64,000 nt of DNA from Macrolepiota albuminosa. Its lineage: Eukaryota; Basidiomycota; Agaricomycetes; Agaricales; Agaricaceae. Under the pieces are notes generated by a model. It did no database searches and was not told where the DNA came from. It worked only from the letters and a program-made list of their open reading frames with translations. The stretch is taken from assembly GCA_027475525.1 (NCBI GenBank), contig JAMWFC010000046.1, positions 1,860,001 through 1,924,000 of the forward strand, read 5' to 3'. This document shows positions 22,270 to 33,290 of the stretch, in pieces (the stretch's first letter is position 1; each line of letters starts with the position of its first letter). The translations under genes were made by a program, and so were the position numbers.

Positions 22270-23480
22270 ATGCGCACGCAGGCCTGGCGGATGCCAGTGG
22301 ACACTAGCGGACGTCAATGTGTGTCAGTGGCCGCCGGCGGGCATCAGCACACGAGTGAAAACCTCCTCCATTGGCGGACTTCATGGCATGAATAAACCCT
22401 CCTCAAGGTTCCCCACTTCCCTCCCCTCTCCATTCCTCCCCGCAATAACTCGAGGCTGCGCATCTCCCTTTCCATCCTTTTCCCACCCCCAACGCCAGCG
22501 TACATCCACAAAAGGGCCCTGAAAATCTATGCAGGCCTATGCAAGCCACCAGCGGACATCTACGCAGACGTACGTCGACGGACTCAAACCTATGCGGGCC
22601 CATGCAGGCCTGCGCAGGGCACCAGCAGACATCCACAGAGGCCTATGCAGGTCCCCGGGGTCTGGTTGGACCAAGGAAAAAGGTAATGTCGTCTTGCCCA
22701 TCGTATGCCTGTGGGGGGAAATCAAACCCCCAGCCTTAGGAAAGCCTCCAGCAACAGAATGCACATTTAACCGTTGCACCACAGGTCCCTTACTAATGGA
22801 TAGATTCAAAGGTCGGATAACACAATGAATAGACACCCACCTACATTTCCGCAGGTTCCTGTATGGATTTTTTGAGGTGGAAGGGGGGTGGCATACCTCC
22901 CAAAAGAGGTTTCGTGGCATGAAAGGGGGGTTGGCATCAGCAGCCATCAGCTGGCCATCAGCTGGCATCCGTCAGAGTTTGTTGGCAGCCGTCGTGACCT
23001 GCTGGCATCCATTGGCATCTGTCAGCATCTGTCATGCATCCGTTGGCATCCACCAGATATCTGCTGGTATCTGTTGGCATCCACGGGAATCTGTTGGCAT
23101 TGTCCGGCATCATCCAGCATCAGCACGGAAGAGAAGAAAACGGGGTGCATAGGCGTCCGCTGCATGGGGCGGCATCTTGGAGAGTGTGGGGGGTGGCGGA
23201 AGAGGGATGGGGGTGGGGAGAAAGAGGGGGAAGGGGAGGAGCATGGGTGTCTGCTGGTATGCCAGCAGATGTAGCAGACGTCGGACGTCAGGTCAGGGGG
23301 GAGGAGGGAGGCGGGGTGCATGTGGTGGATGGGGGTGGCGTGTGAGGTAGTGTGGGGAGTGGAAAAGATGGCACTGGGGAGAAAGAGGGGGAAGGGCGGA
23401 AGAGGGTGCGTGAGTGTCTGCTATCTGCTGGCATGCCAGCGGATGGTAGCAGACGGTAGCTGACATCAGCATGTGAGCCA
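22270..23480 (-). repeat. KDZ subterminal region: GC-rich short repeats and palindromes
   Basis: It has three parts. First is a block of ATGCAGGCCTATGC-type repeats (22,520-22,660). Next is a tRNA-like segment. Last is a minisatellite of GGCATCCGT-like units with degenerate spacing (22,930-23,130), followed by G/A-rich repeats and palindromes centred on GCTGG-N4-CCAGC (23,250 and 23,425). Equivalent regions flank the younger KDZ element at 41.7-43.0 kb and 49.9-51.3 kb. Not coding. Confidence 0.65.
22700..22795 (-). repeat. tRNA-like segment
   Basis: Read on the minus strand, it has an A-box-like TGGTGCAACGGTTAAATG and a B-box-like GGGGGTTTGATTTCCCC at the spacing of a tRNA with a long variable arm. 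The homologous copy at 42,160-42,250 keeps a canonical GGTTCGATTCC, so this copy has decayed by C-to-T change. Confidence 0.5.
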
Positions 23481-23499
23481 GCTGACATCAGCAGTGCAA

Positions 23500-24620
23500 C
23501 CAGTCCCAGTGGTTCAGTGGAATATTCGTTTATTGATATTCAATATTGTGTACAGCGGTGGGTTCTACTCCCCCTACTCCACCTTAACGGGGACTAATGG
23601 TGTGTTTTTATATAGGTGCATTTTTGCTCTACACATACATTGTACTGAGCTGTAGTAAGTGCCTGTGGTAGTTGATCTGACCAAAACTCTAGCAATTACT
23701 GAAGCAGAATACGATGGAGGAGTTGACGCATGAAATCATTCCAGTTCTCATGACTGGCGACAATACACCAGGGATGGCTACCTTTTTTACAAAGACCAGC
23801 ACAAAGGCAGTTGCCACAGTGCATCATCAACTTGTCATGAGAACTGGAATAAACACACATGCCAACTCGTCCATCTTATGCCACTGCAGAAATCGCTGGA
23901 GTTTTCAACAGATCAAATTCATGACGCTAGCAGATGTCAGCGGCCTGCTGCTATTATATAATGTGAACTAGTGGGAGTCAAACCCACCTCTTGTGCATAA
24001 TATGAAATATCAATTTATCAATATTCCATTGTACCACAGGCGCTTACTTAGAAGAAACAACAGTGTTCAAGCTAGCAGACATCAGTAGTCTGCTGCTATT
24101 ATATAATGTGCACTAGCGGGAGTCAAACCTGCCTCTCAGTGGAGCATGGGTATCTGCTGGTATGCCAGCGGATGTAGCAGACGTTGGACATCAGGTCAGG
24201 GGGGAGGAGGGAAGTGGAGTGCATGTGGTGGATGGGGTTAGCATGTGAAGTGGTGTGGGGAGTGGAGAGGATGGCACTGGGAAGGGCAATAATAGGGCCT
24301 GTAAGCCCTAATAAAATATCCGTTCATCACTCACTAGCATCATCAAGTTGATCCGTTAAAAACGCTAGAAATTACTGAAGCCGGTATGGAGTGGACAAAT
24401 TTGCGCATAGTCATGAGATCTGAAATGATCACATGCGCAAAGACGGCCAACCCATCCCACTGCAAAAATCTCTGGAGTTTTAAATGGATCATATTAATGA
24501 TGCTAGCGGATATCAGCGGGCTGCTGCTCTAATATGCACTAGCAGGAGTCAAATCCACCTCTTGTGCACAATATGAAATATCAATTTATGAATATTCCAT
24601 TGTACCACAGGCGCTTACTA
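23500..24620. repeat. Cluster of tRNA-like segments (about four) beside the old KDZ end
   Basis: Segments with an internal A-box-like motif (TGGTTCAGTGG or TGGTACAATGG) and a B-box-like GGTGGGTTCTACTCC or GTGGGTTTGACTCC lie at about 23,505-23,580 (plus), 23,965-24,050 (minus), 24,110-24,135 (minus, B-box only) and 24,540-24,620 (minus). The DNA between A and B boxes is AT-rich (ATATTGATA-like), not a normal anticodon arm. Intervening DNA (24,290-24,500) matches 49,660-49,900 inverted. Confidence 0.5.
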
Positions 24621-24831
24621 CAACTCAGGATGGTGTTCATGTAGTGCACAAATAGACCCATACACAATTTGAACAGATAGAGATTTTACTGCAACTGGTG
24701 CATCTGTATTGAATTGACAATATTAGACTGATATTTAATTACACTATAGAAGTATACAGGAAAGAGGAAAACCATAGGGTGTAGCGGAATATTAGACTGA
24801 TATTGATTTACACCATAGCATTCTACATAAG

Positions 24832-24910
24832 GCGTCCATGGTGTAGTTGAATATTTCCAATTGGTATTCCTTGTGTCTTGCAATAGGTGGGTTCGACTCC
24901 CCCTAATGCA
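24832..24910 (+). repeat. tRNA-like segment, first of a tandem set of three
   Basis: About 79 nt with GTGTAGTTGAATATT in the A-box position and GGTGGGTTCGACTCCCC as T-arm/B-box. The acceptor stem is partly paired. It is followed by the other two members at about 160 and 374 bp downstream. Confidence 0.45.
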
Positions 24911-24990
24911 TTAACATCGAACTCAACAATTTTTGACCACACACAGAATATTAGACTGATGTTTATTTACATCATAGCACTGTACACTAA

Positions 24991-25070
24991 GCATCGGTGG
25001 TCTAGTGGAATATTATCTATTGGTGTTCATTGTATATTGTAGTAGGTGGGTTCGACTCCTGCTTAGTGCA
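24991..25070 (+). repeat. tRNA-like segment, second of the set
   Basis: It is 80 nt, starting GCATCGGTGGTCTAGTGG as tRNA-Gly/Glu genes do, with T-arm GTGGG-TTCGACT-CCTGC and 3' end TTAGTGC-A. The acceptor stem pairs at six of seven positions. The following ~135 bp are repeated after the next member, so the unit of about 215 bp is tandemly duplicated. Confidence 0.5.
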
Positions 25071-25205
25071 ATAAACATTAAGACGTTTGCAATTTTTGAC
25101 CTGCTTAGCTAATTGTTATTTACTACACAGTATGATAAACAAAGTAAGGTCCTAATTTAAACAGGGTGACATGATATCTATTTAGACTATAGCAGTGTAC
25201 AGTAA

Positions 25206-25285
25206 GCATTGATGGTCTAGTGGAATATTATCCATTGGTGTTCATTGTGTGTTGCAGTAGGTGGGTTCGACTCCTGCTTAGTGCA
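25206..25285 (+). repeat. tRNA-like segment with complete acceptor and T arms
   Basis: It is 80 nt. The 5' GCATTGA pairs with 3' TTAGTGC at all seven positions (two G-T pairs). The T arm GTGGG/CCTGC pairs fully around TTCGACT. The A-box is TGGTCTAGTGG. The D stem and anticodon arm do not fold in the standard way and are AT-rich. This is therefore a tRNA-derived repeat (SINE head or mutated tRNA gene) rather than a confident tRNA gene. No poly-T terminator of four or more Ts follows within the next 15 bases. Confidence 0.5.
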
Positions 25286-25480
25286 ATAAACATTAAGACG
25301 TTTGCAATTTTTGACCTGCTTAGCTAATTGTTATTTACTAAACTGTAAGATAAACAAAGTAAGGTTTTGTCAAGCAATAAATCAAACTTCTTTTGTAATT
25401 TAAACAGGGTCACATGATATCTATTTTCAGAACTTGCTTCATGTAAAGTTCTCGTCCGTTTCTTTAATTCTCCATCTGCC

Positions 25481-27385
25481 ATGTCTAATGAAGAACTCCA
25501 CCAACGGGTCGTTGACATGAATGTTCGAGTATTATACCTTGCTCTCACAAGAGACCTGCAACAACTCAAAGCACAGCAGAAGGACCTGGTAAGATATAAG
25601 CACCTCCTGCCTAATAGATATACACTAATAGTCGTCCTGTAGATTGACATGTGGTTCAAGGTTAGGAACATCAAGGATGACAAGAAACTTCTTTTTGATG
25701 CCAGGAGAAGTTTCATCAACAAAGTTATCCCGCTACTCCAGAGCAAGCTTTCTGACACAAGGATATGACCAGGCAGTTGAAGGATGCTGCGAAGAAATGG
25801 ACCCAGAGGAGCAGAAGGAGGGAAGAACCAAGTGGGGGCAAAGAACGACCTGATCCGTTGACTGAGGCCAGTCCATTGACGGCACTGGCACAAGAAGACC
25901 GGATAGGTTATAGGCCGGCAGCAGGAGATTTGTCTGGTCCATCACCAATTCTGAAGAAGAGAAAACGACCGAGTCCTCCAGTGGCAGGAGATTTGTCTGG
26001 TCTGTTGCCAAATCCCAAGAAGCCAAAATGGGTGACCTATATTGGTCAACGTCCTCCTGGTACCTATCGTCAACAGAAGGAGCAGGAGGATGAGGATGAG
26101 GACGAGGATGAAGAGGAAGAGAAAGAGAAAGAACAAGAGGGCAGAATACCGAAGGGGGAAATTACTGGAGGGATGCTGTTGGGCAGGTATCTGAGGACAG
26201 CATCTCGTCACGAGGGTCAGCACATCAACCCCCCTTGCCAATATTGCGCAAGTAAGCGGCTACAGTGTGTCAGGACAAAGGGCAGCACTGCATGCAATCC
26301 CTGCTGGCTCATTTGCAAATGAACATGTAGCCTGACGATTGTCAAGAAAACTGTCAAGCCCAGCAAAAAGAGAAAGGGGAAAAAACCACTGAGAAAGAAG
26401 TCAGTGATGATTATTGAGAGTGATGACGGTATGAAACTCTTTTCCTGCTCAAATAGCTAACCAATAGTTAGCAGATGAACCAGCCAGTCCAATCGTGGGA
26501 CCATCAAAACTATCTGTCTGTCCATCCCAACTGTCGACCTCCAACTGCCTAGCAGATCCTCTTCCAGTCAAGAGAAAGGGCAAGGAGCGGGCAATGAAGT
26601 CTAGTCACAGTGAGGACATTGTGGCTGGTGTAATAGCAGGGGTGGAGAGCCGTTTAGACAGGATAGAGAATGGGTTCTAGGAAGCATTGTGGAATGTTGG
26701 GGAGCAGGTGCGGGATGGGTTTGTCACGGCTAAGGAGAGCTGGTTACCACGTATTGAGGACTTCTTCCGTCGCTACCAGACTCAGGTCAACATGCTTGGT
26801 GGCTGTATAGAAACGCTGCAAACTAATGTTTCTCGTGCAGGTGAGATGCTTGCATCCCACAATGGACGGATCTGTCAGACGGAGAAGCAGATCTGCCATA
26901 TTCAGAGTATGGTTGACACTTTGCAGAGTTGACTTCACATCTCCACCCATCCCTCCAGTTTGTCAGCTCAGGATGATGTGGCAGTGCATCCAACAGGGCA
27001 CAGTGGACTTGGACCCATTGTTGAAGAGGAAGAAACCACTCCTGACTCCACTGCTGACCAATCCCCTGCCAGTGCTGATGTATCCGTTCCCACTGGTGAC
27101 ACCTCTGTCCTCACCACTGACCAATCCCATCACGCCGCTGACTTATCTGTTCTCACCGTTGCTTCGTCCCTGCTTCAACAAACATTCTCAGGGACGTCTC
27201 CTACATAAACATCTCCGTCACCCCCTCAACCATCTTTCGTCCCTCCGCCAGTTCCTGCTGAGGACCCTCTCCCTGGCCCAAGAGGACGGGCTTGCAGCAA
27301 CTTCCAAAGTAGTCGGCCGCCGATGCAACGGACCCGATCATCCAGTTGGCTTACTGAGAGACAAAAGGCAACAGAAGAGAAGTGA
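25481..27385 (+). pseudogene. Cargo gene 1 of the old KDZ element: Cys-rich, coiled-coil, Pro-rich protein of unknown role
   Basis: Exon 1 (25481-25588) begins MSNEELHQRVVDMN. After a GTAAGA...TAG intron comes DMWFKVRNIKDDKKLL..., then a frameshift into a long piece (25,765-26,322). That piece has an acidic run (Glu/Asp, 26,090-26,130) and a C-x2-C-x6-C ... C-x2-C cluster, like the Cys cluster of fungal DNA-binding proteins. The frame continues past TGA 26,320 through a basic stretch, an intron (about 26,429-26,468) and a predicted coiled coil (26,600-26,930). It ends in a Pro-rich tail past TAA 27,206. Internal stops (TGA, TAG 26,678, TGA 26,930, TAA) fit C-to-T decay. I recall such proteins as agaric repeats. 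Function unknown. Confidence 0.5.
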
Positions 27386-27511
27386 AGATGAATGGTTTAA
27401 GATGGACGGTTTCTGATTGTACAATTTTTTTTTCATTATAATACACATTGCTACATTTTTATAATACTATAGTTTACAAAAATATAATATAACATTCCCC
27501 CCTTCCCCACA

Positions 27512-29699
27512 TCAATGACGGCAGACTGCTCGAATGACCTTAGTGCGGCTGCTACTCCTTTTTGCTGGTGTAGACATATCAATGTATTGAGCTGCATCCT
27601 CCTGTAACATTTGTGCTTGAGACTTGTGGGGTCGCTTGGAATTTGTTGACAATTGGTTAGGCAATGCCTTGTGCTTCTTTTGGTTTTGTAATGCTGGCCT
27701 TCCCTCACCTTCAAATTGGCCATTGTCCTCATCTTGAAGAATGTTGAGCACCCTTCTTGACACTCTATATCTAGGGGAACCATCACTAGGGCCATTAATT
27801 GGAGGGTCTGGATGGCTCCATCCTCTTTTTTGTAAGAGGTGGATGGTAGTGGCATCTACCACTGCTGTATCATCACCACATCTGTTATGAACAGATTTGT
27901 CGAGAGCGGAAGCTGATACATTTGGTCAGGATTCGTTGTGAACTGTGGATCTGTTGTGGTGCTGAGGCTGGGGAGTGTGCAGGGAGCGCAAAACAGGCAG
28001 TGGTGTGTGTGGTACGCTAGGTGACAGGGGAAGTGTAGGCTCCAGTTGCCACTCCAAGTTGGCTGCAGATCCAGTGACTAAAGCGGATCCGCCATCAGCG
28101 GCTCCATTATTAGCAATGGTCCTACTGTTGCCATCAACTACCACTGATGGTGTTGGCCTCTGTTTCCGATTTTTCTCTCTATTTTTGCATGTAGCCTTAC
28201 ATGCTGCTGCTGCTGCCGCATTTTTTTCACGATCAGCTTGGGTGCCATACTCGGCAGCTACTGGCTGCTTGTAATGGTTGAGATAAACCGTCCAGTGGAA
28301 GGTGTCACCAGATCCATACTGTCCTTGATGGTCTCTCCAGAAGTTCAGCAGACACAATAGCTCAGGCCGACCAAGATTATGGGGATCTTGGAATATCAGA
28401 CCCTCTGGAAGATACCTTGAATGTATGAATTGCTGATCATTGGTCCTCACTGCCTTGTAAGGAGCAGATTTATACTGGTAACCAGACACAATTTCTGACG
28501 GAGTGATCAGATGATGAGCAAAGGTGGAGAAAACTAGGATTCACTGTAATGAGTATTTAGATAGTCCTGGACAAGCATTTCCAATTCTGCCCGAGTTTGA
28601 AATATATTTGGTCCTGGATCTGCTGGTAATATTGGGAATCCATCCCTATCCAGATCAAGGATGAGGTCATGGCATGTAAGGATAGGAGGAGTCAAATCAT
28701 GGGGTGATTGCATGTTGGACAGCATGTCTCTACCAAGAAGAGCAGACATGTAATTCATCATCTTCTTGTTGAGATCACTAACAAGGTCAGGAAAGAAGTC
28801 TTGAAAGGTAGGTTGGTTAGCATGGATCAAGTATGACATATTGTCATGACTATAATTGGTGTCAAAATTGTTTAAAGAATGATGGCACCACATACATTCT
28901 AATAGTCATGCCTTCATCTGCATACCAACCAACAACAGTCCAACTCAACATGCCCATCTCTCTAAATCAAAGCATATCTGCATTGTCCACATGCTTCAAA
29001 CCGTGCTTTTGGGCCTTCCTGGAGAGACAATGATTAGAAAGCGGAATCAAGCGGACAGATATACAACGAATAGAGGACAGATGGAGGATGGAAGGAGTAC
29101 CAACTTGCGCTGAATTTCTGGCGGATTTCCTTTTTTGCTCCATTCTGCCGCCATCTTCCATAAACGACTTTCCTCCTGCGGTGTGAGTTGATGCATAACA
29201 TTTTTGACAGCCACATTATATTGTGCAAATGCATCCAATCCCGAGGCGTTGTGATCCTTACCCCTCAACAAGTTCTGGATCTCCTCGTTTATCTCCTTTG
29301 CCATTGTCTGCCGGACAACATCTTGCAGTGAAGTTTTCAGAAGCACCTTTGGATTTTTATGCTGGTAATAAAAGCGCCAGCAATTCTTGATATACTGGAC
29401 AACCTTCTATTCAAGCAAATGATGTCTAGTTCTTTGCAATGAGTTGCTATACCTACTTTGATTCTCTCTGCCCACTCTTCCCCTGTCTTTGGCTCTGTCC
29501 CCTTAGTGGCCCAGTAGTTGAAGATATCTGTTAGGATTTTATCCTTCAAGATAGCAGTCCGAGCTTGAGGAGTAGTTGAGGAGCGGTAGAGTTCCTTGTA
29601 TGGTTCAAAGATAGATCTTTCTTCCGCTGTAAATATCGGTTCCACTTGTCTTTTCTTTGGTGAAAATATTGGTTCAGGTGGTTGCAGGAGGGCAGACAT
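27512..29699 (-). pseudogene. Cargo gene 2 of the old KDZ element: uncharacterised agaric multi-exon protein
   Basis: The minus-strand ATG is at 29,699 (MSALLQPPEPIFSPKKRQ). Exons join through GT-AG introns at about 29,405-29,455, 29,012-29,102, 28,797-28,894 and 28,506-28,555. Visible blocks are IFTAEERSIFEPYKELYR, then WKMAAEWSKKGNPPEIQRK, WTVVGWYADEG, FRDHQGQYGSGDTFHWTVYLNH-like residues, an Ala run, and a basic C-terminus ending at TGA 27,512. Two in-frame TGA stops (28,967-28,969 and 27,926-27,928) replace Arg. The family recurs in agaric genomes, often near transposons. No enzyme motif is recognised. It faces cargo gene 1 tail to tail, 127 bp away. Confidence 0.5.
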
Positions 29700-29850
29700 G
29701 TTTGTAGACAATATAATTTTCTGCAACCACACAGTTCTCAACCGAAGGATCACATGATAAAATATAGATTTTCCATTCAGTGTCCGTTGATAACAAATGG
29801 ATTCCATTTGTCTTTGACGGATAGGGTCCACTGTCTGCTGGTATTCAGCC

Positions 29851-30860
29851 TGTTGATAGGCTTCTACTCAGGCTGAGCGCATCAAGGGACATTATAGGCC
29901 AACCAACACTTGACAGACTGGAGACTCTAGTAACTGGCTTGAGTACAGAGCAGCCTTAGCTCTGTCGCACTATTACAGGACTTATCCATTTTACTTGGTC
30001 ACTAGTTACCAGGCCTTCAGTACACCCCATTCACTTATGCTATGGATAAAGGAGGCTCAGGATGTACAGCGCTAGCATGACGGCGGGAAGGGACTCTAAC
30101 TAAACCCTGATCACTTCCAGAAGGAGTCAGCAGTAGTTGCTGCCATTCGACAATGCACTTCAATCAGAAGTCTAAAGGGATCAATATTGATGATGCAAGA
30201 TATACTTATAACCAACGGCTAGACTTGTCAGGAACTAGTACAATGATTAGCACTGACATTAGTGCTCACGGCGTCTGTCGAGGATTTTCTGACCATACCC
30301 CGGAATCGCTTGACCAATTGGAGTTATAATAAAAGTGAGCAGACCTGTATAAATTCTAAGTCAATATAGAGTCGCCATTGGTCACCGTGGGTCATAATGC
30401 CGTTGGTTGCCGTCAACCATGTGTAAAAGGTTGCCGTTGACAGATCACCATTGGAGGGAACCATGAGGAAAGGTGCTAGGAGGTAGCGCTGCAGACGGAC
30501 TTTCTACCTTGGCAAACATGGTAGCACACAGTATATAAGATAGCTACATTGCATGTAAATAAGGAGGAATCGTAACCTCTTGAGTACCCAAGTTACCTCT
30601 TAGCGTTCAAATCGTGCTAGCCTGCTTAAACTTTGTCACTAAGTTGGGCGCTAGCTTTGTTTATCCTGTCCTCGTCGTTTATGGTGCCACCTACGGGCAC
30701 ACTGCACTGTGCTATTTGCCTTATCTTTTATATCTTTGTGTAAACTACAACGCTTACCGTTTGCTAGGTAGCACACGAGGCGCTATCATCAAGTGCGCCA
30801 TTTTATCACCTTTGCTTGAGCACACCGGGACTCTGCCAGGACTTCTCATAACTATGCACG
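29851..30860 (+). repeat. LTR-like repeat, better-preserved copy of the one in the LINE
   Basis: It is 1.01 kb, starting TGTTGATAGG, with a GTATATAAGATAGC promoter-like block near 30,531 and the ACTAAGTTGGGCGCTAGC block shared with 20,320. It matches 19,548-20,549 over its full length with many C-to-T differences. No target-site duplication is obvious here. The 160 bp that follow show no primer-binding site I can identify. Confidence 0.55.
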
Positions 30861-31019
30861 CCAAGTGCTGGAGACGGCGTTGTACTGCGTATACGTCCAG
30901 CGCACCTAACCATAGTAGGCGTTATCACCGTCCAAATTGGGGCATATTGCCAATATCGATGAGCGGTCTCATTAGATATCTGGTACAATGGCTAGGTCCT
31001 GGCCATACATATTTTGATC

Positions 31020-33290
31020 ATGAACCTGAACTCTCTAAAGAAACGCAAGCGACCAAAAACAACAGTCATCAGACAAAGGGACCTCATCCCGTTTGCTGAG
31101 GAAAGGACACGACTCACTCAGAACACATGAGGGTTGCCAGTCCTCATAACACAACGGCTACCACTGGGTCCCGCTCCCATTGTAACTGGTGCACCACCTG
31201 CAGCATTTGCAGATGATGATAACTTTGCACACTTGGACAATAATCCAACAGTAGATGATGTAGATGATACAATGCCCTGTCCTGACCATTACCTTGCATG
31301 ATGGCGATGCCGTGATTGTGTTGGGTCAAGAATATTCTGTCACGGATGTTTTCACCACACGCATGACTCCAACCCATTTCATCGACCTGAAGTATGGAAT
31401 GGTAGGTATTTCCAACCAATGAATATGTCAGATACTGGAGGGTATTTCTATATCCAACACAATTCATTGCATGCAAACTGTCATCAAGGGAAGGTCAGGG
31501 TCAGGGCTCTTGAGGACCACGAGTGGAAAAAGGACATTCAGGAGCAAAAGTTTCTACGACTCGAATATCAACTGGATGTTGAACTTCCATCAGCGGATAG
31601 CAACCCGGGATATTTGGCAGCGCATCCATCCATGACTTCAGATTTCCTGAGCAGACTTCAGGATGCCAGCCTTGATCAAATCATGGAAAAGGAAGAGCAA
31701 CAGGATCCAGAGAATAATGTGCCATAGATAGATATGATTGCTTTGAGAATCCAATACAACAGATTGTTCACACAACTGGAGTACACTACATCACTGTCAT
31801 TTCATGTGAGTGTTCTGGGATGGATGTCTTGGTGGAGGATACCATCCGCTCGCAGCTGGTCCCCAGTACATTTGATCGGACACAAACATATTTTACAATA
31901 GCTGTGCTGGACAACTTCCGTCTGACAAATCTAGAGTGCAAAGCATCCACCTACCAGTACTGGCAGAAAATTGCAAGAATAACTTCTCCAATTGCATCTT
32001 CTGATGAGGTGGATAACCTTTACCATGAGCTACAACGAATTTCTTGTTCATGGCGGTGGCTGAAGAAGTTGAAGTGGGCAGGCTTTGGCCATGATGAATC
32101 GAGGCATCCCATGGTGACTTGCAATATTCTGTCCAACTTGTCCCCAACCAGGAGTCAATCTTCCATCCAACTGGGAAGAAGATCCCGTTTGGTGAAAGTT
32201 CAATCGTTCTTTAATGATGGACAGCAACTTCAAGGCGGATCATGTCCGATATTCTAATCTTGCTCATGATGTATGGCATTCAGAAGGTGGGGGTATGATG
32301 GCCAGGAGGGATGAGCTCACCCACTATCTCAAGCACGCAAAGGAACAGCCAATGGTGAGTGACATTCTTTAACTCTACCTGTCCACCATCCGCTCATCAA
32401 TTCAATCCTGTTTGTTGGCCGTCCGCTGGACCTCTGTCTGTTCAGGGAGCTGCTTGTGAAAACACATTCAAAGCTATTGAAAAGGCCCTAATGATGAACA
32501 AGTCATGCGACATTACTGGTATTGTTGCAACAGCATGTACATGGCACGGCTGCTTTGCTCCTAATAGTGTAACAAACTTGACCCATGGTGAAGGCCAGGT
32601 TTACACAGACTTTTCCATCACACAGGCAGTTAAGACGACCAACATGGATGGGATTTAGCGTCTCCTACTGGTATATGACATAGCATGCCAGTGGTGTGTC
32701 AAATTTTCTGAACAGCTTGCTGAGGCCAGAGAAGTCCTGCCGGATAATCTACTTGTAGACTTTGCAATAGGACTTCTTCATGTCCATGGGCATAAAGAGG
32801 ATTGTTTTTTCCGCTTTGCCCTGTCCTTCATTCCTGGGGCCGGTCATTTGGCTGGGGAGATAATTGAAAGTCTCTGGTCTACACTAAATGAAGTCTCACA
32901 GATGGCCCATATGGCTACCTTGGCACATTGGGCAGAAATCCTTGATGATCACATGTGTGACTCAAACTGGAAGAAGCTGCTTGACATGGTTCCATTCCTA
33001 TGTCGAAAGTACAGGACTGCTGTTGAGATGAGAGATGCAGCCATTCAATATTTCACCGAGCGATCTGTTGGAATATCAACGGATTTACTAACAAGCTGGA
33101 AAGCTGGAATAGCTAAGGCAGAAAGGCTCAGAGAGGAGGGAAACCATAAAGCAATGGATATTCTGAAAGCTCATACAATGACCTTCAATAGTGCAAGTGA
33201 AGACCGAATGGCAGCAGATAGTGGAAACTACTCAACAGATGTTGCAGCGACGGATATTCATTCCTTCTGGATTCAACTTGCCCTTGACAT
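31020..33290 (+). pseudogene. KDZ transposase, old decayed copy, 3' part deleted
   Basis: The frame starts at ATG 31,020 with a basic N-terminus (LKKRKRPKTT) that the younger copy lacks. It then runs into the CxC2 cysteine cluster and follows the 43.2-kb copy closely. Stops: TGA 31,128, TGA 31,299 (CGA in the young copy), a TAG created at a ~45-bp deletion near 31,725, and TAG 32,656 (CAG in the young copy). The same intron (GTGAGTGACATTC) is present near 32,355. The catalytic region (YDIACQW, then GHLAGEIIESLW) is still readable. Homology stops after CCCTTGACAT at 33,290, where R1 DNA takes over, so the C-terminal third is gone. Confidence 0.85.

Larger units (their letters stand above)
9633..22596 (+). 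repeat. Left arm of a ~13-kb near-perfect inverted repeat
   Basis: Coordinates x here map to 73633-x on the opposite strand of the right arm (73556-x inside 21.4 kb, after a 77-bp insertion in the right arm). All gene structures, stops, the microsatellite and the nested LTR are shared. I saw only a few single-base differences (about 10,063, 17,046 and 21,416). The outer end is set by the end of the window, so the repeat is probably longer. The inner end is a sharp drop in identity at about 22,596, inside KDZ end-repeat DNA. Confidence 0.95.

Noticed and set aside
22930..23130. CRISPR-like array (short GGCATCC repeats with spacing)
   Set aside because: Repeats are short, degenerate and tightly spaced, in a eukaryotic genome, without cas genes. 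It is a minisatellite.
22088..23345. Several frames of 80-145 codons rich in Cys, His, Pro and Gly in the KDZ ends (also 41.5-42.9 and 50.0-51.5 kb)
   Set aside because: They overlap on both strands, change with repeat number and follow minisatellite and palindrome DNA. No shared frame preservation between copies.
25206..25285. Functional tRNA gene (Gly or Glu type)
   Set aside because: Acceptor stem and T arm pair, but the D stem and anticodon arm do not fold normally, no terminator run follows, and many near copies lie in transposon ends.
27975..28274. Plus-strand frame of 99 codons
   Set aside because: Antisense shadow of cargo gene 2, whose minus-strand exons have consistent splice sites.
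31020..33290. TET/JBP dioxygenase linked to KDZ elements
   Set aside because: KDZ elements in agarics are known to be associated with TET/JBP genes, so I looked for an HxD...H dioxygenase core in all frames near both copies and saw none.
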